From Cololabis saira (Eukaryota; Chordata; Actinopteri; Beloniformes; Belonidae), in the NCBI RefSeq assembly GCF_033807715.1, contig NC_084599.1:4966125-5030124 (forward strand): a DNA stretch of 64,000 nt, written 5' to 3'. Of this stretch, positions 60,801 to 64,000 are shown piece by piece (position 1 is the stretch's first letter; every line of letters begins with the position of its first letter). The notes under the pieces were generated by a model that was not told the DNA's origin, did not search any database, and saw only the letters and a program-made list of their open reading frames with translations. The translations under genes and the position numbers were made by a program.

Positions 60801-62480
60801 CTGTCAGGTGTCTTGTAACAGCCGAGAGAGCAGGAGGGAGGAAGGACCTCCTCTCTGCGATCCAGCCGCCCCAGCGGCCCCGCGGCCGGCCTGCCGGCGA
60901 CGACCAGAGCCGGCCCAAGGCATACGCGAACTAAGCGGCTACTTAGGCCCTGTGACCACTAGGGGGAACCCAAGAGTAAAAAAAAATGTGTGAGTGATGA
61001 TTCATACATTATCAAAGGTACGTTATTGTACAAAAACACAATAATTAATATTATTACATAAACAATATTATGTTAACAAAGTAGAGTAGACTTCAAATTG
61101 TTATTGCACATTTCTGTTGTAGTTTATTTAAAGCCAAAAATAAAGTAGATAACGTGTTTACAGTTTATAAATGATCTATTTGATTATTGTGTTTCTTTTA
61201 GTAGGCCTACACTGTAGATGACACTCAGTATCACATTAGTACTATATCACTTTAAATATTGAGTGTAAATCAACCCCAGGCTGCTCGTGTTGCTGAATTT
61301 GCTCCATTTCAGATTAAAAACCATAGATGGTAAAAACCTGCCAGGCTGACAGTAGGATGATGGAAACAACACTGCTGCAACTGTGCAGCTCTCTAACCTT
61401 TGACCTGTTGTTTCTCTGTGTGGCCAGTAGGGGCAGTTGCTGACTTTGATCAATATTAATTGAAAGATTTTTCTGCAAGTTTGTTAATCTGTTGTAGCTT
61501 CCATGGTCTTAATCACTGTGGATTACAATCTAACTACAACAAAAAGTTCTTACATCTAGTTTTACAAGTGTATTTGTAATCACAGGGAAGAACATGAAAG
61601 ATAAGATAGTCCTTTATTACTCCCTCAATGGGGAAACTCACGTGTTAGCAGCAGTACACTTAACATACACACACACACGCACACGCACACAGATGAAGAT
61701 GAGATGAAAAAGATAAAAAATATAAGATAAAAAAATAGTGCAAAGGAAAGAAAAACAGTGCAAAAAAGCAGGTAGAATGTGTGTGAGGTAGACAGGTATT
61801 GCATGGATATTGCACATATGATTATTGCACATCTAGTTGTTGCACATGTTATTATTATTGTCCGTTAGCTACAGTGATCAGCCTGGTTGTAAAGTCTGAT
61901 GTGATGAAGCCGGTCACTGATGGAGCTCTCCAGGGCTCTGACAGTCTCATGAAGGGGGTGGGAGACATTGTCCATGATGGAGGACAGCTTAGCCACCATC
62001 CTCCTCTCCCCCACCACCTCCACCCGGTCCAGACTGCAGCCCAGGACAGAGCCTTCCTATAAACAGGGCTTTCCTATAAATAAGTTTATAGTGGGTGTGT
62101 GAATGATCAATAATCAGCATTATTGGCAGTAATAGAGGGCCCCATGGAGGCTTGGGCCGGGCCGGGCGACGCCCCAGCTGCCACAGCCGTCTCTGAGCTG
62201 CTCCCTCCTCGGTCCTCACTCCTCTCACCCTCCGTTGTGTTTCAGCTCCGACTCCCTGGACGTGCACGGCTCCTTCGCCTGGGTGGGCCAGAGCCAGCAC
62301 AAGCTGCAGCTGCCGCCGCAGCAGGTGTGCAGCGTGACGCTGCGGGCCTGCTTCTGCCGGCCCGGCGTCTACAACCTCAACACGCCGCGGGTGTTCGCCA
62401 AGCCGGCCGAGCAGAGCGCCATGTGCGAGTCCAGTCAGCAGACGGCCAGCCCGGCTCTCATCATCATCACCAACGCCTGA
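19369..62480 (+). CDS. trappc8: TRAPPC8, trafficking protein particle complex subunit 8 (29 coding exons)
   Basis: Joined exons give 1,452 residues, close to the roughly 1,435 of the human protein, with no internal stop and GT-AG at every intron. TRAPPC8 (yeast Trs85) is the subunit that defines TRAPPIII. It works at early Golgi and autophagosome-forming membranes, where TRAPPIII activates RAB1. Visible parts: an N-terminal conserved block (MAQCVQSV, HEFLNHYLA); the Trs85-family core at about residues 150-590 (KWFIPNTLKYYVLLHDVS, PELQIRKMADLCFLVQHY); helical-repeat-like sequence at about 470-660 (LRSALLLEQAGHCFIN, EDHINFTIGRQSF); and a C-terminal half of beta-sandwich type (VEVTFRNPLKV, LPLWLRGPDQEGVHEI) ending PALIIITNA. 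The start at 19,369 has context CACCATGG and matches the conserved N terminus. A ten-glycine run at residues 336-345 in a variable linker is unusual. No neighbouring gene lies in the window. Exon boundaries are read by eye. Confidence 0.97.
19803..19922. repeat. Foldback MITE, GGTTCCGCGTTACACCAACG family (intron 1)
   Basis: The arms TTATGCTTCTGCGTTAAATC and GTGTAACGCGGAACCATAAA are near inverted complements, enclosing CCTACGGCGTAGGGTACGCG. Related copies lie near 37,247, 38,318, 51,672 and 57,844. Confidence 0.75.
20276..20864. mobile_element. Foldback element containing a 21-bp minisatellite (intron 1)
   Basis: CGGAGCCCCTCTGGTGACAT and ATGTCACCAGAGGGGCTCCG are perfect inverted ends flanked by TA (20,274-20,275 and 20,865-20,866). 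The interior is mostly the 21-bp array at 20,311-20,668. Confidence 0.9.
20311..20668. repeat. 21-bp minisatellite, about 17 copies
   Basis: The unit is TAACTCGTGGCCACGCATTA plus one A. TGGCCA makes each unit partly palindromic. Because 21 is divisible by three and the unit has no stop in several frames, long open frames appear on both strands; they are artefacts. Confidence 0.97.
21099..22155. mobile_element. TIR DNA transposon with a nested MITE (intron 1)
   Basis: The left end TATGGAGCTACAGTCTCAAA and right end TTTTGAGACTGTTCTAGCTC are inverted repeats, extended by matching GCACACGCCGATCCACAAAT and its complement. The middle (about 21,423-21,905) is a second foldback unit beginning GGGCTGCGTCCTAAATCCCA and ending with TACTTTTTAGTATGGCATTT. 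Confidence 0.7.
22426..22635 (+). CDS. trappc8: TRAPPC8 exon 2
   Basis: Residues 53-122, starting GHIRDPNNQLQTVKNLRI. The acceptor is a pyrimidine tract then TAG at 22,423-22,425; the donor is GTAAG at 22,636. Confidence 0.95.
22636..23919. other. Intron 2, AT-rich, with one retroposon-like segment
   Basis: At about 23,470-23,720 the words GTTCACCCTGGACAGGTCGC and TTTTTGGACCATGGGAGGAA match a sequence common to vertebrate retroposon 3' regions. The rest shows no feature I can name. Confidence 0.5.
23920..24009 (+). CDS. trappc8: TRAPPC8 exon 3
   Basis: Residues 123-152: VTTPWFETYRENFLQ to HEFLNHYLA. The acceptor is CCTAG at 23,915-23,919. The donor is GTATCC at 24,010; splicing there restores the Cys-Leu-Leu junction seen in the family. 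Confidence 0.93.
24179..24696. mobile_element. Palindromic MITE (ACGGAAGAGTATTAGGGCC family), rearranged
   Basis: The left arm is ACGGAAGAGTATTAGGGCCA and the far end reads ACTCTTCCGT at about 24,687-24,696. In the middle (24,407-24,537) a roughly 43-bp unit, CCAAATATTAATGTCCATGG plus flank, is repeated three times. A perfect TGACGTCA lies at 24,663-24,670. Confidence 0.65.
24836..25010 (+). CDS. trappc8: TRAPPC8 exon 4
   Basis: Residues 153-210, including PVEQFLKLSQEQHRIQHSG and KWFIPNTLKYYVLLHDVS, one of the best conserved stretches of the family. The acceptor is GGCAG; the donor is GTACC at 25,011. Confidence 0.96.
25297..25706. mobile_element. Mariner-like foldback MITE with a 61-bp poly-A (intron 4)
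   Basis: CAGGACTGTTTCAGAAAATT and AATTTTCTGAGACAGTCCTG are inverted ends flanked by TA. The two arms match over nearly their whole length. A run of 61 A residues (25,359-25,419) has grown in the left arm. Confidence 0.92.
25954..26107 (+). CDS. trappc8: TRAPPC8 exon 5
   Basis: Residues 211-262: AETVYEDMKQRYGPQGCYLL and IPDPWSQYLHKNNLRNQ. The donor is GTAAG at 26,108, phase 0. Confidence 0.96.
26319..26500. repeat. MITE arm (TTTTTCGCGGGGGTTACGTT type)
   Basis: The words GGTTTTTCGCGGGGGTTACG and AAATCCGCGAAGTAGCAACA are typical of a widespread vertebrate foldback repeat. Only one side is recognisable. Confidence 0.5.
26690..26770 (+). repeat. LINE 3'-tail fragment (intron 5)
   Basis: GGACCCCAGGAAGATTAGCA followed by GCTAATGGGGATCCGAATAA is a common fish LINE tail. 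The rest of intron 5 up to 27,480 shows nothing nameable. Confidence 0.5.
27486..27896. mobile_element. Foldback MITE, CACTGCAAAAACTC family (intron 5)
   Basis: The arms CACTGCAAAAACTCAAAATC and the complement of its right end (GAGTTGTTGCAGTG) pair, with internal words TTTCACTTGAAATAAGTAGA in both orientations. The same unit is embedded in both hAT-like copies at 41,608-42,267 and 56,210-56,972. Confidence 0.8.
28163..28244 (+). CDS. trappc8: TRAPPC8 exon 6
   Basis: Residues 263-289 (DVLDLTPAAAENSVDA, DDGYSEER). This is a poorly conserved, acidic linker, so identification rests on splice sites (TGCAG, GTCGGT) and phase that join exons 5 and 7. Confidence 0.85.
28326..28820. mobile_element. 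TIR transposon related to 6,241-8,027 (intron 6)
   Basis: The ends TGGTGCTTTTCCACTAGTAC and GTACTAGTGGCAAAGCGCTA are inverted and flanked by TTC (28,323-28,325 and 28,821-28,823). The interior encodes AEKSAGAVSSYEETELLVDL on the plus strand and supplies an empty-site sequence for the insertion seen in the first copy. Confidence 0.8.
29096..29310 (+). mobile_element. hAT-like repeat copy A, truncated next to exon 7
   Basis: It starts AGGGCTGGGGATCCATTCAA, contains TTCCGATATTGATTTGGGTT, and stops at about CAACAGCAAGTA, only 18 bp before the exon 7 acceptor region ends. It shares orientation with copies B, C and D. Confidence 0.8.
29329..29612 (+). CDS. trappc8: TRAPPC8 exon 7
   Basis: Residues 290-384. 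A variable N-terminal part with a ten-glycine run (29,466-29,495) is followed by the conserved GACLTLNDHDHIRQFIQEF and FRGLLPHIEKNIRQLNDQ. The acceptor GTGTGTGTGTGCAG is a GT repeat instead of a pyrimidine tract. The exon sits between two direct copies of one repeat. Confidence 0.95.
29640..30602 (+). mobile_element. hAT-like repeat copy B, with a nested MITE
   Basis: It begins GGGCTGGGGATCC, only 28 bp after exon 7, and ends CCAACACAGGCC. Its 3' part contains CATATGAGAATCAATTTAGA. It is split by the MITE at 29,792-30,120. Confidence 0.8.
29792..30120. mobile_element. Palindromic MITE with 8-bp duplication AATTATAT
   Basis: AATTATAT occurs at 29,784-29,791 and 30,121-30,128. The uninterrupted word GCATGAATTATATGACTG survives in copy A at about 29,241-29,258, which is the empty site. 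An 8-bp duplication is hAT-like. The arms carry TCAGGGCCATGCAGGAGAAA and CCTGCCTGGCCCTAATACTC. Confidence 0.9.
30735..31440 (-). mobile_element. LINE ORF2 C-terminal fragment (intron 7)
   Basis: The minus strand reads LISSRSDYCNAVYVGVSKSS, then LVQNAAARLLTNTKRRGHIT and FRLDFKLLMFVFKALNGL, the conserved tail of fish L2/Rex-type reverse transcriptases. It continues in another frame with LFKSRLKTYLFRMAF. A G run of about 26 bases (about 30,970-30,996) disrupts it. Confidence 0.88.
31608..31723 (+). CDS. trappc8: TRAPPC8 exon 8
   Basis: Residues 385-422: LVSRKGLSRSLFTATKKWF to STCGL. The donor is GTAAG at 31,724; the following intron is only 75 bp. Confidence 0.96.
31799..31949 (+). CDS. trappc8: TRAPPC8 exon 9
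   Basis: Residues 423-473: YPPEAPELQIRKMADLCFLV and SCYHTAKKDFLSDQAMLYA. It is almost identical to the mammalian protein here. Confidence 0.97.
32044..32144 (+). CDS. trappc8: TRAPPC8 exon 10
   Basis: Residues 474-506: EMAAVSAFLQGGAPRPYPAH and MDTAIQTYRDVC. The donor is GTGAG at 32,145. Confidence 0.97.
32620..33240 (-). mobile_element. Probable L1-type LINE 3' end (intron 10)
   Basis: A T-rich start (ATATGTTTTTATTGGCAGAC), a long T run, and AAGAAATCCATAATCAG at the far side resemble the 3' region of a minus-strand L1-type element. The identification is tentative. Confidence 0.4.
33379..33484 (+). CDS. trappc8: TRAPPC8 exon 11
   Basis: Residues 507-542: NMVLAERCALLSAEILKSQ and KYSEAATLLIKMTSE. 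The next intron is 80 bp. Confidence 0.97.
33565..33696 (+). CDS. trappc8: TRAPPC8 exon 12
   Basis: Residues 543-586: DSDLRSALLLEQAGHCFINM and VRKFAFHMILAGHRFSKAG. The pattern of alternating small and aromatic residues fits a helical repeat. Confidence 0.97.
33780..34758 (+). mobile_element. Composite repeat copy 1 (intron 12): older repeat plus hAT-like MITE
   Basis: The first part (33,780-34,272) contains AGGATCGGGATGTAGTCTAG. The second (34,273-34,758) has inverted ends AGGGTTCTTTCACTCCTGTC and the complement of ACAGGTCTGAAAGCACCCT. The composite recurs in the same orientation at about 47,190-48,150. Confidence 0.75.
34858..35362. mobile_element. Large foldback element with GCAAATAAA-rich arms
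   Basis: CGGTGGCCGAGACCCG and CGGGTCTCGGCCACCG are the ends, flanked by TA on both sides. The inner arms GTGAATAACCGGGGACTATT and ATAGTCCCCGGTAATTCAC also pair. GCAAATAAA is reiterated in both arms. The foldback would form a long hairpin. Confidence 0.88.
35615..35839 (+). CDS. trappc8: TRAPPC8 exon 13
   Basis: Residues 587-661: RKHALRCYTQAMQVYKDRGW and EDHINFTIGRQSFTLGQQD, ending EYLYVHK. The donor is GTAAA at 35,840. The following intron is 4.4 kb and consists largely of minisatellite and transposons. Confidence 0.97.
35975..36451. repeat. 20-bp minisatellite, left block (about 23 copies)
   Basis: The unit is CTCCACCAGACTCTTCTATC with a common variant CCTACCTCCA. It is the same unit as the block at 38,831-39,875; the two were one array. 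Confidence 0.97.
37247..37385. repeat. Foldback MITE, GGTTCCGCGTTA family
   Basis: The arms AATTATGGTTCCGCGTTAAA and GTAACGCAGAACCATAACTC flank a CpG-rich centre with CTACGCCGGG. Confidence 0.75.
38318..38412. repeat. Foldback MITE, GGTTCCGCGTTA family
   Basis: GTCCGCGTTAAATCGACGCA and GGTGTAACGCGGAACCATAA form the two sides around CCTACGGCGTAGG. Confidence 0.7.
38831..39875. repeat. 20-bp minisatellite, right block (about 51 copies)
   Basis: Units alternate CTCCACCAGACTCTTCTATC, CTCCAACCAGACTCTTCTAT and CTTACCTCCA variants. The long open frames across it on both strands are artefacts of a repeat without stop codons. Confidence 0.97.
40221..40326 (+). CDS. trappc8: TRAPPC8 exon 14
   Basis: Residues 662-696: CVLEDDEAGLPQLPLPF and SSATRVYFGHERRLAE. 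The acceptor is TTCCAG; the donor is GTAAC at 40,327. Confidence 0.95.
40641..40870. repeat. 40-bp minisatellite, 5.75 copies (intron 14)
   Basis: The unit joins ACCTGCAGGTCCTCTACAGA and CCACTAGGGTCCAGATCCAG; copies start every 40 bp from 40,641 and are nearly identical. Confidence 0.97.
40930..41603 (+). mobile_element. hAT-like repeat copy C (intron 14)
   Basis: It starts TAGGGCTGGGGATCCATTCA and ends TTCAACACAGGCCTA. It is in the same orientation as copies A, B and D. The element at 41,608-42,267 abuts its right end. Confidence 0.8.
41608..42267 (-). mobile_element. hAT-like element with embedded MITE, intron 14 copy
   Basis: The right end is CAACTTGAGTACTG, the complement of the CAGTACTCGAGTTG start of the intron 26 copy. 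CCTACAG flanks both sides (41,600-41,606 and 42,268-42,274). The CACTGCAAAAACTC MITE lies at the same internal site as in the other copy, so it was there before the element spread. Confidence 0.8.
42427..42621 (+). CDS. trappc8: TRAPPC8 exon 15
   Basis: Residues 697-761: EKQAATHVSLDQEYDPDLSA to RPPLAVVE. The donor is GTGAG at 42,622. Confidence 0.96.
42822..43356. mobile_element. Palindromic MITE, full-length copy (intron 15)
   Basis: Both ends are intact: ACGGAAGAGTGTTAGGGCCA and GGCCCTAATACTCTTCCGT. The internal AAAAAGTCGAAATGTCGAGA words appear in both orientations. A non-palindromic segment near 42,995-43,100 is additional. Confidence 0.88.
43593..44253 (+). mobile_element. hAT-like repeat copy D with 8-bp duplication ATCAATAC
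   Basis: ATCAATAC is at 43,585-43,592 and 44,254-44,261. The ends TAGGGCTG and CAGGCCTA are imperfect inverted repeats. This copy defines the family as hAT-like and shows its full extent of about 660 bp. Confidence 0.88.
44288..44439 (+). CDS. trappc8: TRAPPC8 exon 16
   Basis: Residues 762-812: EPIIVEVTFRNPLKVPLAL and LSLLWGFTPADGLP, then a Gly/Pro/Glu-rich linker. The acceptor CTGCAG is 35 bp after repeat copy D. The following intron is 84 bp. Confidence 0.96.
44524..44598 (+). CDS. trappc8: TRAPPC8 exon 17
   Basis: Residues 813-837: VLQDDDAVTTEIITEFHLG and EETKM. A second in-frame AG lies nine bases inside (44,531-44,532), so the start could be 44,533. The donor is GTGAG at 44,599. Confidence 0.93.
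44824..45190 (-). repeat. Retroposon 3' end with TTCTGA-type tail (intron 17)
   Basis: Read on the minus strand it ends ACAATAAAGGCTTTCTGATT followed by TCTGATTTCTGAT. Such AATAAAG plus short-repeat tails are typical of fish non-LTR elements. The body is not assigned. Confidence 0.5.
45191..45745 (-). mobile_element. Retroelement-like copy 3 of the TM/coiled-coil family (truncated)
   Basis: The words CTGAGCGAAGTTCACGGACT (minus strand) and the segment coding the coiled-coil end match copies 1 and 2, but the membrane-segment part and the extreme 3' end are missing. The frame is broken. Confidence 0.65.
45803..45859. repeat. (ATT)n microsatellite
   Basis: About 19 triplets follow GAGGGCGCTATATAAATCCA, a common fish retroposon tail. 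Confidence 0.95.
45890..46614 (+). mobile_element. TIR MITE GACTACGTTTACATG, copy 1 (intron 17)
   Basis: The ends GACTACGTTTACATG and CATGGAAACGTAGT are inverted. Internal GGGTTATTGGTGTTTACATG words are shared with the copy in intron 20. Confidence 0.8.
46772..46871 (+). CDS. trappc8: TRAPPC8 exon 18
   Basis: Residues 838-870: ARLKLLPHRTGQLNIEGVVY and SGEMSSSSE. The donor is GTGAG at 46,872. Confidence 0.96.
46997..47154 (+). CDS. trappc8: TRAPPC8 exon 19
   Basis: Residues 871-923: LLVRGRQDLKIQGPRLNLTK and TDRRLEPVV. The acceptor is a tandem CAGCAG: use of the first AG starts at 46,997, use of the second at 47,000 and drops one alanine. Both keep frame. Confidence 0.95.
47190..48150 (+). 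mobile_element. Composite repeat copy 2 (intron 19), 3' truncated
   Basis: It is similar throughout to 33,780-34,560, including TTTGGAGCAGTTGTTCTGAA and CTAGGAGAGGTTAGGGTTAG. It breaks off after AGGAAACTCCTTCG and lacks the right MITE end. Confidence 0.75.
48331..48353. repeat. (TG)n at the exon 20 acceptor
   Basis: About 11 TG pairs are followed directly by TCCCCAG, so this splice site has hardly any pyrimidine tract. Confidence 0.95.
48360..48790 (+). CDS. trappc8: TRAPPC8 exon 20
   Basis: Residues 924-1066, the longest exon: VFFLQFPTALLCGEIRKAY, a GC-rich Ser/Pro/Ala linker (STPSTSPPASPES, RPGAAAAEAL), then LPLWLRGPDQEGVHEISFLF. The beta-strand-rich pattern fits an Ig-like or trafficking-type sandwich. 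The donor is GTCAG at 48,791. Confidence 0.96.
48800..49452 (+). mobile_element. TIR MITE GACTACGTTTACATG, copy 2 (intron 20)
   Basis: It starts only nine bases after exon 20 and ends GGAAACGCAGTC. It matches the copy at 45,890-46,614 in the same orientation but lacks part of its middle. Confidence 0.82.
49485..50170. mobile_element. AATTC-rich foldback MITE (intron 20)
   Basis: Words such as TTTAATTCAGAATTAAAATT and TTAATTCTGAATACTTAATT occur in opposite orientations toward the two sides, and each side has CATGTAA-type words. The exact ends are uncertain. Confidence 0.55.
50719..50878 (+). CDS. trappc8: TRAPPC8 exon 21
   Basis: Residues 1067-1120: SHRVLRHTVFICASRSLSVQ and LVFIDVENVNT. The next intron is 98 bp. 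Confidence 0.96.
50977..51073 (+). CDS. trappc8: TRAPPC8 exon 22
   Basis: Residues 1121-1152: SEGGVREFHIVQVSSSSQHW to NPDKDK. The donor is GTGTG at 51,074. Confidence 0.95.
51672..51766. repeat. Foldback MITE, GGTTCCGCGTTA family
   Basis: CAGAGCCTACGGCGTAGGTT and AACCTACGCCGTAGGCTCTG form a near-perfect palindrome around a central ACGT. Confidence 0.85.
51766..52320. repeat. 11-12 bp G-rich minisatellite (about 49 copies)
   Basis: The unit is GCGGGCTGGGA, with GCGGGGCTGGGA and GATGCGGGCTGGGA variants. Regular GGG runs on the transcribed sense strand favour G-quadruplexes. The 200-280 codon open frames on both strands are artefacts. Confidence 0.97.
53105..53410 (-). mobile_element. Probable L1-type LINE 3' end (intron 22)
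   Basis: GATGTTTTTTATTAATTTAA followed by AAGGACAGAACATTACACAA resembles the AT-rich 3' end of the minus-strand L1 at 63,318. Tentative. Confidence 0.35.
53545..53613 (+). CDS. trappc8: TRAPPC8 exon 23
   Basis: Residues 1153-1175: DCKLSSRERTKLCFKAARCK. The acceptor is CTCCAG; the donor is GTACG; the next intron is 86 bp. Confidence 0.93.
53700..53758 (+). CDS. trappc8: TRAPPC8 exon 24
   Basis: Residues 1176-1195: SDATHKYTFADLNLGNER. At 59 bp it is the shortest exon; the next intron is 70 bp. Confidence 0.94.
53829..54035 (+). CDS. trappc8: TRAPPC8 exon 25
   Basis: Residues 1196-1264: IISSSTPCGDFFFRCCRTPE and KKCNEFDLNIIVIWK. The donor is GTGAG at 54,036. Confidence 0.96.
54134..55084. mobile_element. 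TA-flanked foldback element (intron 25)
   Basis: CCGTATCGGCCTGAATATAA and TTATATTCGGGCCAATACGG are inverted ends, flanked by TA. Part of another copy (GTCTTATATTGGGGCCAGTA) lies at about 55,537-55,580. The interior holds a second foldback element at 54,254-54,697. Confidence 0.82.
54254..54697. mobile_element. Nested foldback MITE (TATGGGCAGAAATATGTGCC)
   Basis: The left end TATGGGCAGAAATATGTGCC and right end GGCACATATTTCTGCCCATA are perfect complements, continuing through CTAGAAACTGA. The element sits inside the one at 54,134-55,084 and is therefore younger. Confidence 0.9.
55295..55540 (-). mobile_element. Possible LINE 3' end (intron 25)
   Basis: A T run followed by AATGTATTACTTTATTTAAT and AC-rich sequence looks like a minus-strand poly-A-type tail. 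Weak evidence. Confidence 0.3.
56059..56160 (+). CDS. trappc8: TRAPPC8 exon 26
   Basis: Residues 1265-1298: AYVVEDNKQLILEGQLHVAL and TIGKEASSLTPKE. The acceptor is GCCCAG; the donor is GTACG at 56,161. Confidence 0.96.
56210..56972 (+). mobile_element. hAT-like element with embedded MITE, intron 26 copy
   Basis: The termini CAGTACTCGAGTTG and CAACTCCAGTACTG are inverted. They are flanked by GGTACAGT (56,202-56,209) and GGTACAGG (56,973-56,980), a seven-of-eight duplication typical of hAT elements. It is homologous, in reverse orientation, to 41,608-42,267. Confidence 0.85.
57071..57186 (-). repeat. 11-copy TGACCT array with 11-bp period (DR5 half-sites)
   Basis: TGACCT occurs at 57,071, 57,082, 57,093, 57,104, 57,115, 57,126, 57,137, 57,148, 57,159, 57,170 and 57,181, each separated by five bases. 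On the minus strand these are AGGTCA direct repeats with spacing five, the retinoic-acid-receptor DR5 layout. The array ends 20 bp before exon 27. Confidence 0.95.
57207..57346 (+). CDS. trappc8: TRAPPC8 exon 27
   Basis: Residues 1299-1344: EAQEMMLLKFKSDLPPTVVA and LSQLIKTNLHYPETFQH. The acceptor GTGTGTGTTTCCAG follows the TGACCT array. The donor is GTAGG at 57,347. Confidence 0.96.
57844..57915. repeat. Foldback MITE fragment, GGTTCCGCGTTA family
   Basis: TTTATGGTTCTGTGTTAAAT and GGTGTAACGCGGAACCATAA flank a shortened centre. Confidence 0.65.
58203..59247. repeat. 19-bp minisatellite (about 55 copies)
   Basis: The unit is CTAGCCCTCGTTATGTCCA, with GTTACG and AGCCGCC variants. The unit itself derives from the transposon end (CACTAGCCCTCGTTATG is also part of the related element near 38,690). 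Confidence 0.97.
59523..59612 (+). CDS. trappc8: TRAPPC8 exon 28
   Basis: Residues 1345-1374: CLVPVTLTLSNCSLAQID and VDLRHKST. The acceptor is TGTCCAG after a short TCCG repeat; the donor is GTGAG at 59,613. Confidence 0.95.
59774..60717. repeat. 19/20-bp minisatellite (about 48 copies, intron 28)
   Basis: The unit is GACCAGGGTCTGCAGCTGG, with a 20-bp variant carrying one more G. CTGCAG makes each unit partly palindromic. Open frames of more than 400 codons on both strands come from the repeat and are not genes. Confidence 0.97.
60718..61597. other. Intron 28 middle, little recognisable
   Basis: GCCGGCCCAAGGCATACGCG at about 60,911 is a common fish repeat word. The rest is AT-rich and unassigned. 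Confidence 0.5.
61598..62070 (-). mobile_element. L2/Rex-type LINE 3' fragment (intron 28)
   Basis: The minus strand encodes a piece like RMVAKLSSIMDNVSHPLHE, matching the LSAIMDNSRHPLHSL piece of the LINE at 17,026. The plus strand starts AGATAGTCCTTTATTACTCC, the complement of an AATAAAG tail. A CA-rich microsatellite is at about 61,665-61,690. Confidence 0.75.
62246..62480 (+). CDS. trappc8: TRAPPC8 exon 29 (terminal coding exon)
   Basis: Residues 1375-1452 and TGA at 62,478: LDVHGSFAWVGQSQHKLQLP, YNLNTPRVFAKPAEQ and the C terminus PALIIITNA, the same end as in mammals. Confidence 0.97.
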
Positions 62481-63262
62481 GAGGACGCGGCGCTGCGGAA
62501 ACCACAGAAACCAGCAGCTTCCCCGTCAGCTTCCCCGTCAGCACCGGCCATCAGGACTCTGATGAGCTGATGGCTGATGCCTGCAGCTCCTGACAGGACG
62601 TCAGGCTGGACCTCTGGAGTGCTGGTTTCTGCTCTTCTGGACCTGTTTCAGTCTGGAAACACCTGATCTCCGGGTGAGCGGGACCCTCGGGTGACTGGGA
62701 TCACGTGACTGAAGCGGCGAGAGCGGCAGCTCGTCTGAGCTCCGTCTCCTCTTCATCACAGCCTGAGCCTTCGGTTTTCCCATCAACCCGTGCGCTTTAT
62801 CTCAGAAACTGCTCCCAGACGGACTCAACCTCTCACCTGCAAGTTCTGTTTATTTATAACGAATTGGATGTAAATAGAAATCAGGAGAAATGTAACTAAC
62901 AGAGCTGGAAACAGGTTGACTGCAGGCTGCAACATGTTTTCTTTTTTCTCTTTTTTTTGGGGGGGGGCGCGTTTGATTTCCATCATTCGTCCTCATCAAA
63001 CTGCATATTTACACATAAAGGAGTATTTTCCTGACTTTCATTGAATATTTGTAGACTCTGCGTATTTAAATATCCTGAATATTCTTCACAAGCAGCACGG
63101 TTCATTCCAACGATGAAGAACATGCAAGAACAGCAAAAAAGAAGGAACAACGTACTGCTTTTGTATTATTGTACATCTGTGAATGAGTTAAGAACTTTAG
63201 ACATAATTAATCGGCATCATGCTAAAATGAAAAAACTAATAAATTTAATAAAAATGAAATTG
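62481..63262 (+). other. trappc8: TRAPPC8 3' UTR
   Basis: About 780 bp without further coding frames. It includes TCACGTGAC at 62,701-62,709 and a G run near 62,960. The end is inferred from the polyadenylation signals. Confidence 0.75.
63238..63252 (+). terminator. trappc8: Two AATAAA polyadenylation signals
   Basis: AATAAA occurs at 63,238-63,243 and 63,247-63,252, followed by a T/G-rich stretch (TGTTATTTGATGTTTTGC), the usual downstream element. Cleavage is expected near 63,260-63,275. Confidence 0.8.
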
Positions 63263-63317
63263 TTATTTGATGTTTTGCTTCTCCAGAAGTTGAACCTTTG
63301 ATGTCTATTGCTCCGTG

Positions 63318-64000
63318 TTGTCCGTTTTTTTTAAATTCTTTATTTAGGTATGGCAGTACATATCACAAAGTAATATTCTTATCTGCCAACCAGTTTTTTC
63401 ATCTTAAGTAAACATATTAAGAGATAAGAAAAGGAAAAAACAAAAAACAAAAACTACAAAGAACTCTTAACTCTTAAGAGACTTAAGAACTCTTAAGACT
63501 CTAAACATAAAACCTCCATACAGAAGAAAAATAACATGATTCTCAGTTGGGTGGAGAATGAGATAATAAGGATAATGATATGATAGTATTAGTTTCTGTC
63601 TTCATTCAAGAAGGGGAAGGGGAAGGAGGAGAAAAACAAAAGTTTTATCTATTCAATACCTCCACAATTTCTGGGCGTAAAGGCTTCACATATACAACCC
63701 ATTTCGTCCACAATTTTACAATCAAATCTTTCTGGAGACGGAGGCAAAATGTCATCTTTTCCATCACATATATATCATTAACTAAGTTTATCCACTCCTG
63801 TGTTGTGGCCTCAGGGAGCAACCAATGTCTCGTGAGCGCTTTTTTAGCAGCAGTTATTAAAATGCCTAATAGATATTCATCTGAGTGTCCTGTCAGGAAA
63901 TCAGTCCTTCCCAAATAAAATATAGAGATCTCGTAAATCAGATCAGCATTAAATATAGATCTCAGTGCTTTACCCTCAGGGACTCTCAGGAAGTGTCTTG
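63318..64000 (-). mobile_element. L1-type LINE, ORF2 C terminus and 3' UTR (cut by window end)
   Basis: The minus-strand frame from the window edge to 63,645 is open and reads EGKALRSIFNADLIYE, AAKKALTRHWLLPE, EWINLVNDIYVMEKMTF and DLIVKLWTKWVVYV, the pattern of the end of L1/Tx1-type ORF2 proteins. An AT-rich 3' part to 63,318 follows. The element continues beyond 64,000. Confidence 0.82.

Noticed and set aside
59455..60818. Open frames of 453 (plus) and 426 (minus) codons
   Set aside because: They lie over the 19/20-bp minisatellite, whose unit has no stop codon in several frames. They have no start context, no domain, and sit inside TRAPPC8 intron 28.

Overview
The window is vertebrate nuclear DNA, almost certainly from a ray-finned (teleost) fish. 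It holds one protein-coding gene whose 29 coding exons all use GT-AG introns, set in DNA crowded with typical teleost repeats: a Tc1 transposon, hAT-like and Harbinger-like foldback MITEs, L2/Rex-type and L1-type LINE fragments, and many minisatellites. No prokaryotic operon, CRISPR array, rRNA or tRNA gene was recognised.

Region 1 (1 to about 19,140) is intergenic and repeat-rich. I recognise no protein-coding host gene in it. It contains an interrupted Tc1 element (13,336-15,735), several TIR elements, LINE fragments, microsatellites, a CpG-rich candidate promoter (about 9,480-10,140), a CCAAT/NRF1-type candidate promoter (12,488-12,530) and an unusual number of MiT/TFE-type E-boxes (GTCACGTGAC and GTCATGTGAC).

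Region 2 (about 19,140-63,262) is the complete TRAPPC8 gene on the plus strand. TRAPPC8 is the Trs85-like subunit specific to the TRAPPIII complex, which acts in ER-Golgi traffic and autophagy. I joined 29 coding exons by reading frame and splice sites. They give an uninterrupted 1,452-residue protein from an ATG in a strong Kozak context at 19,369 to a TGA at 62,478-62,480, followed by a 3' UTR with two AATAAA signals. Introns without transposons are 70-125 bp. The large introns (1, 13, 14, 27 and 28) owe their size to nested transposons and minisatellites of 11-40 bp units.

Region 3 (about 63,318-64,000) is the 3' end of an L1-type LINE on the minus strand that runs off the window.

The points most worth a second look are: a dispersed retroelement-like family (three copies) encoding a small transmembrane plus coiled-coil protein; an 11-copy array of TGACCT half-sites with exact DR5 spacing just before exon 27; the cluster of MiT/TFE-type motifs upstream of an autophagy gene; minisatellites that repeatedly arise inside TIR transposons; and repeat pairs placed so that recombination would remove or invert defined TRAPPC8 exons. 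All assignments come from reading the sequence and from family knowledge; no database search was run.
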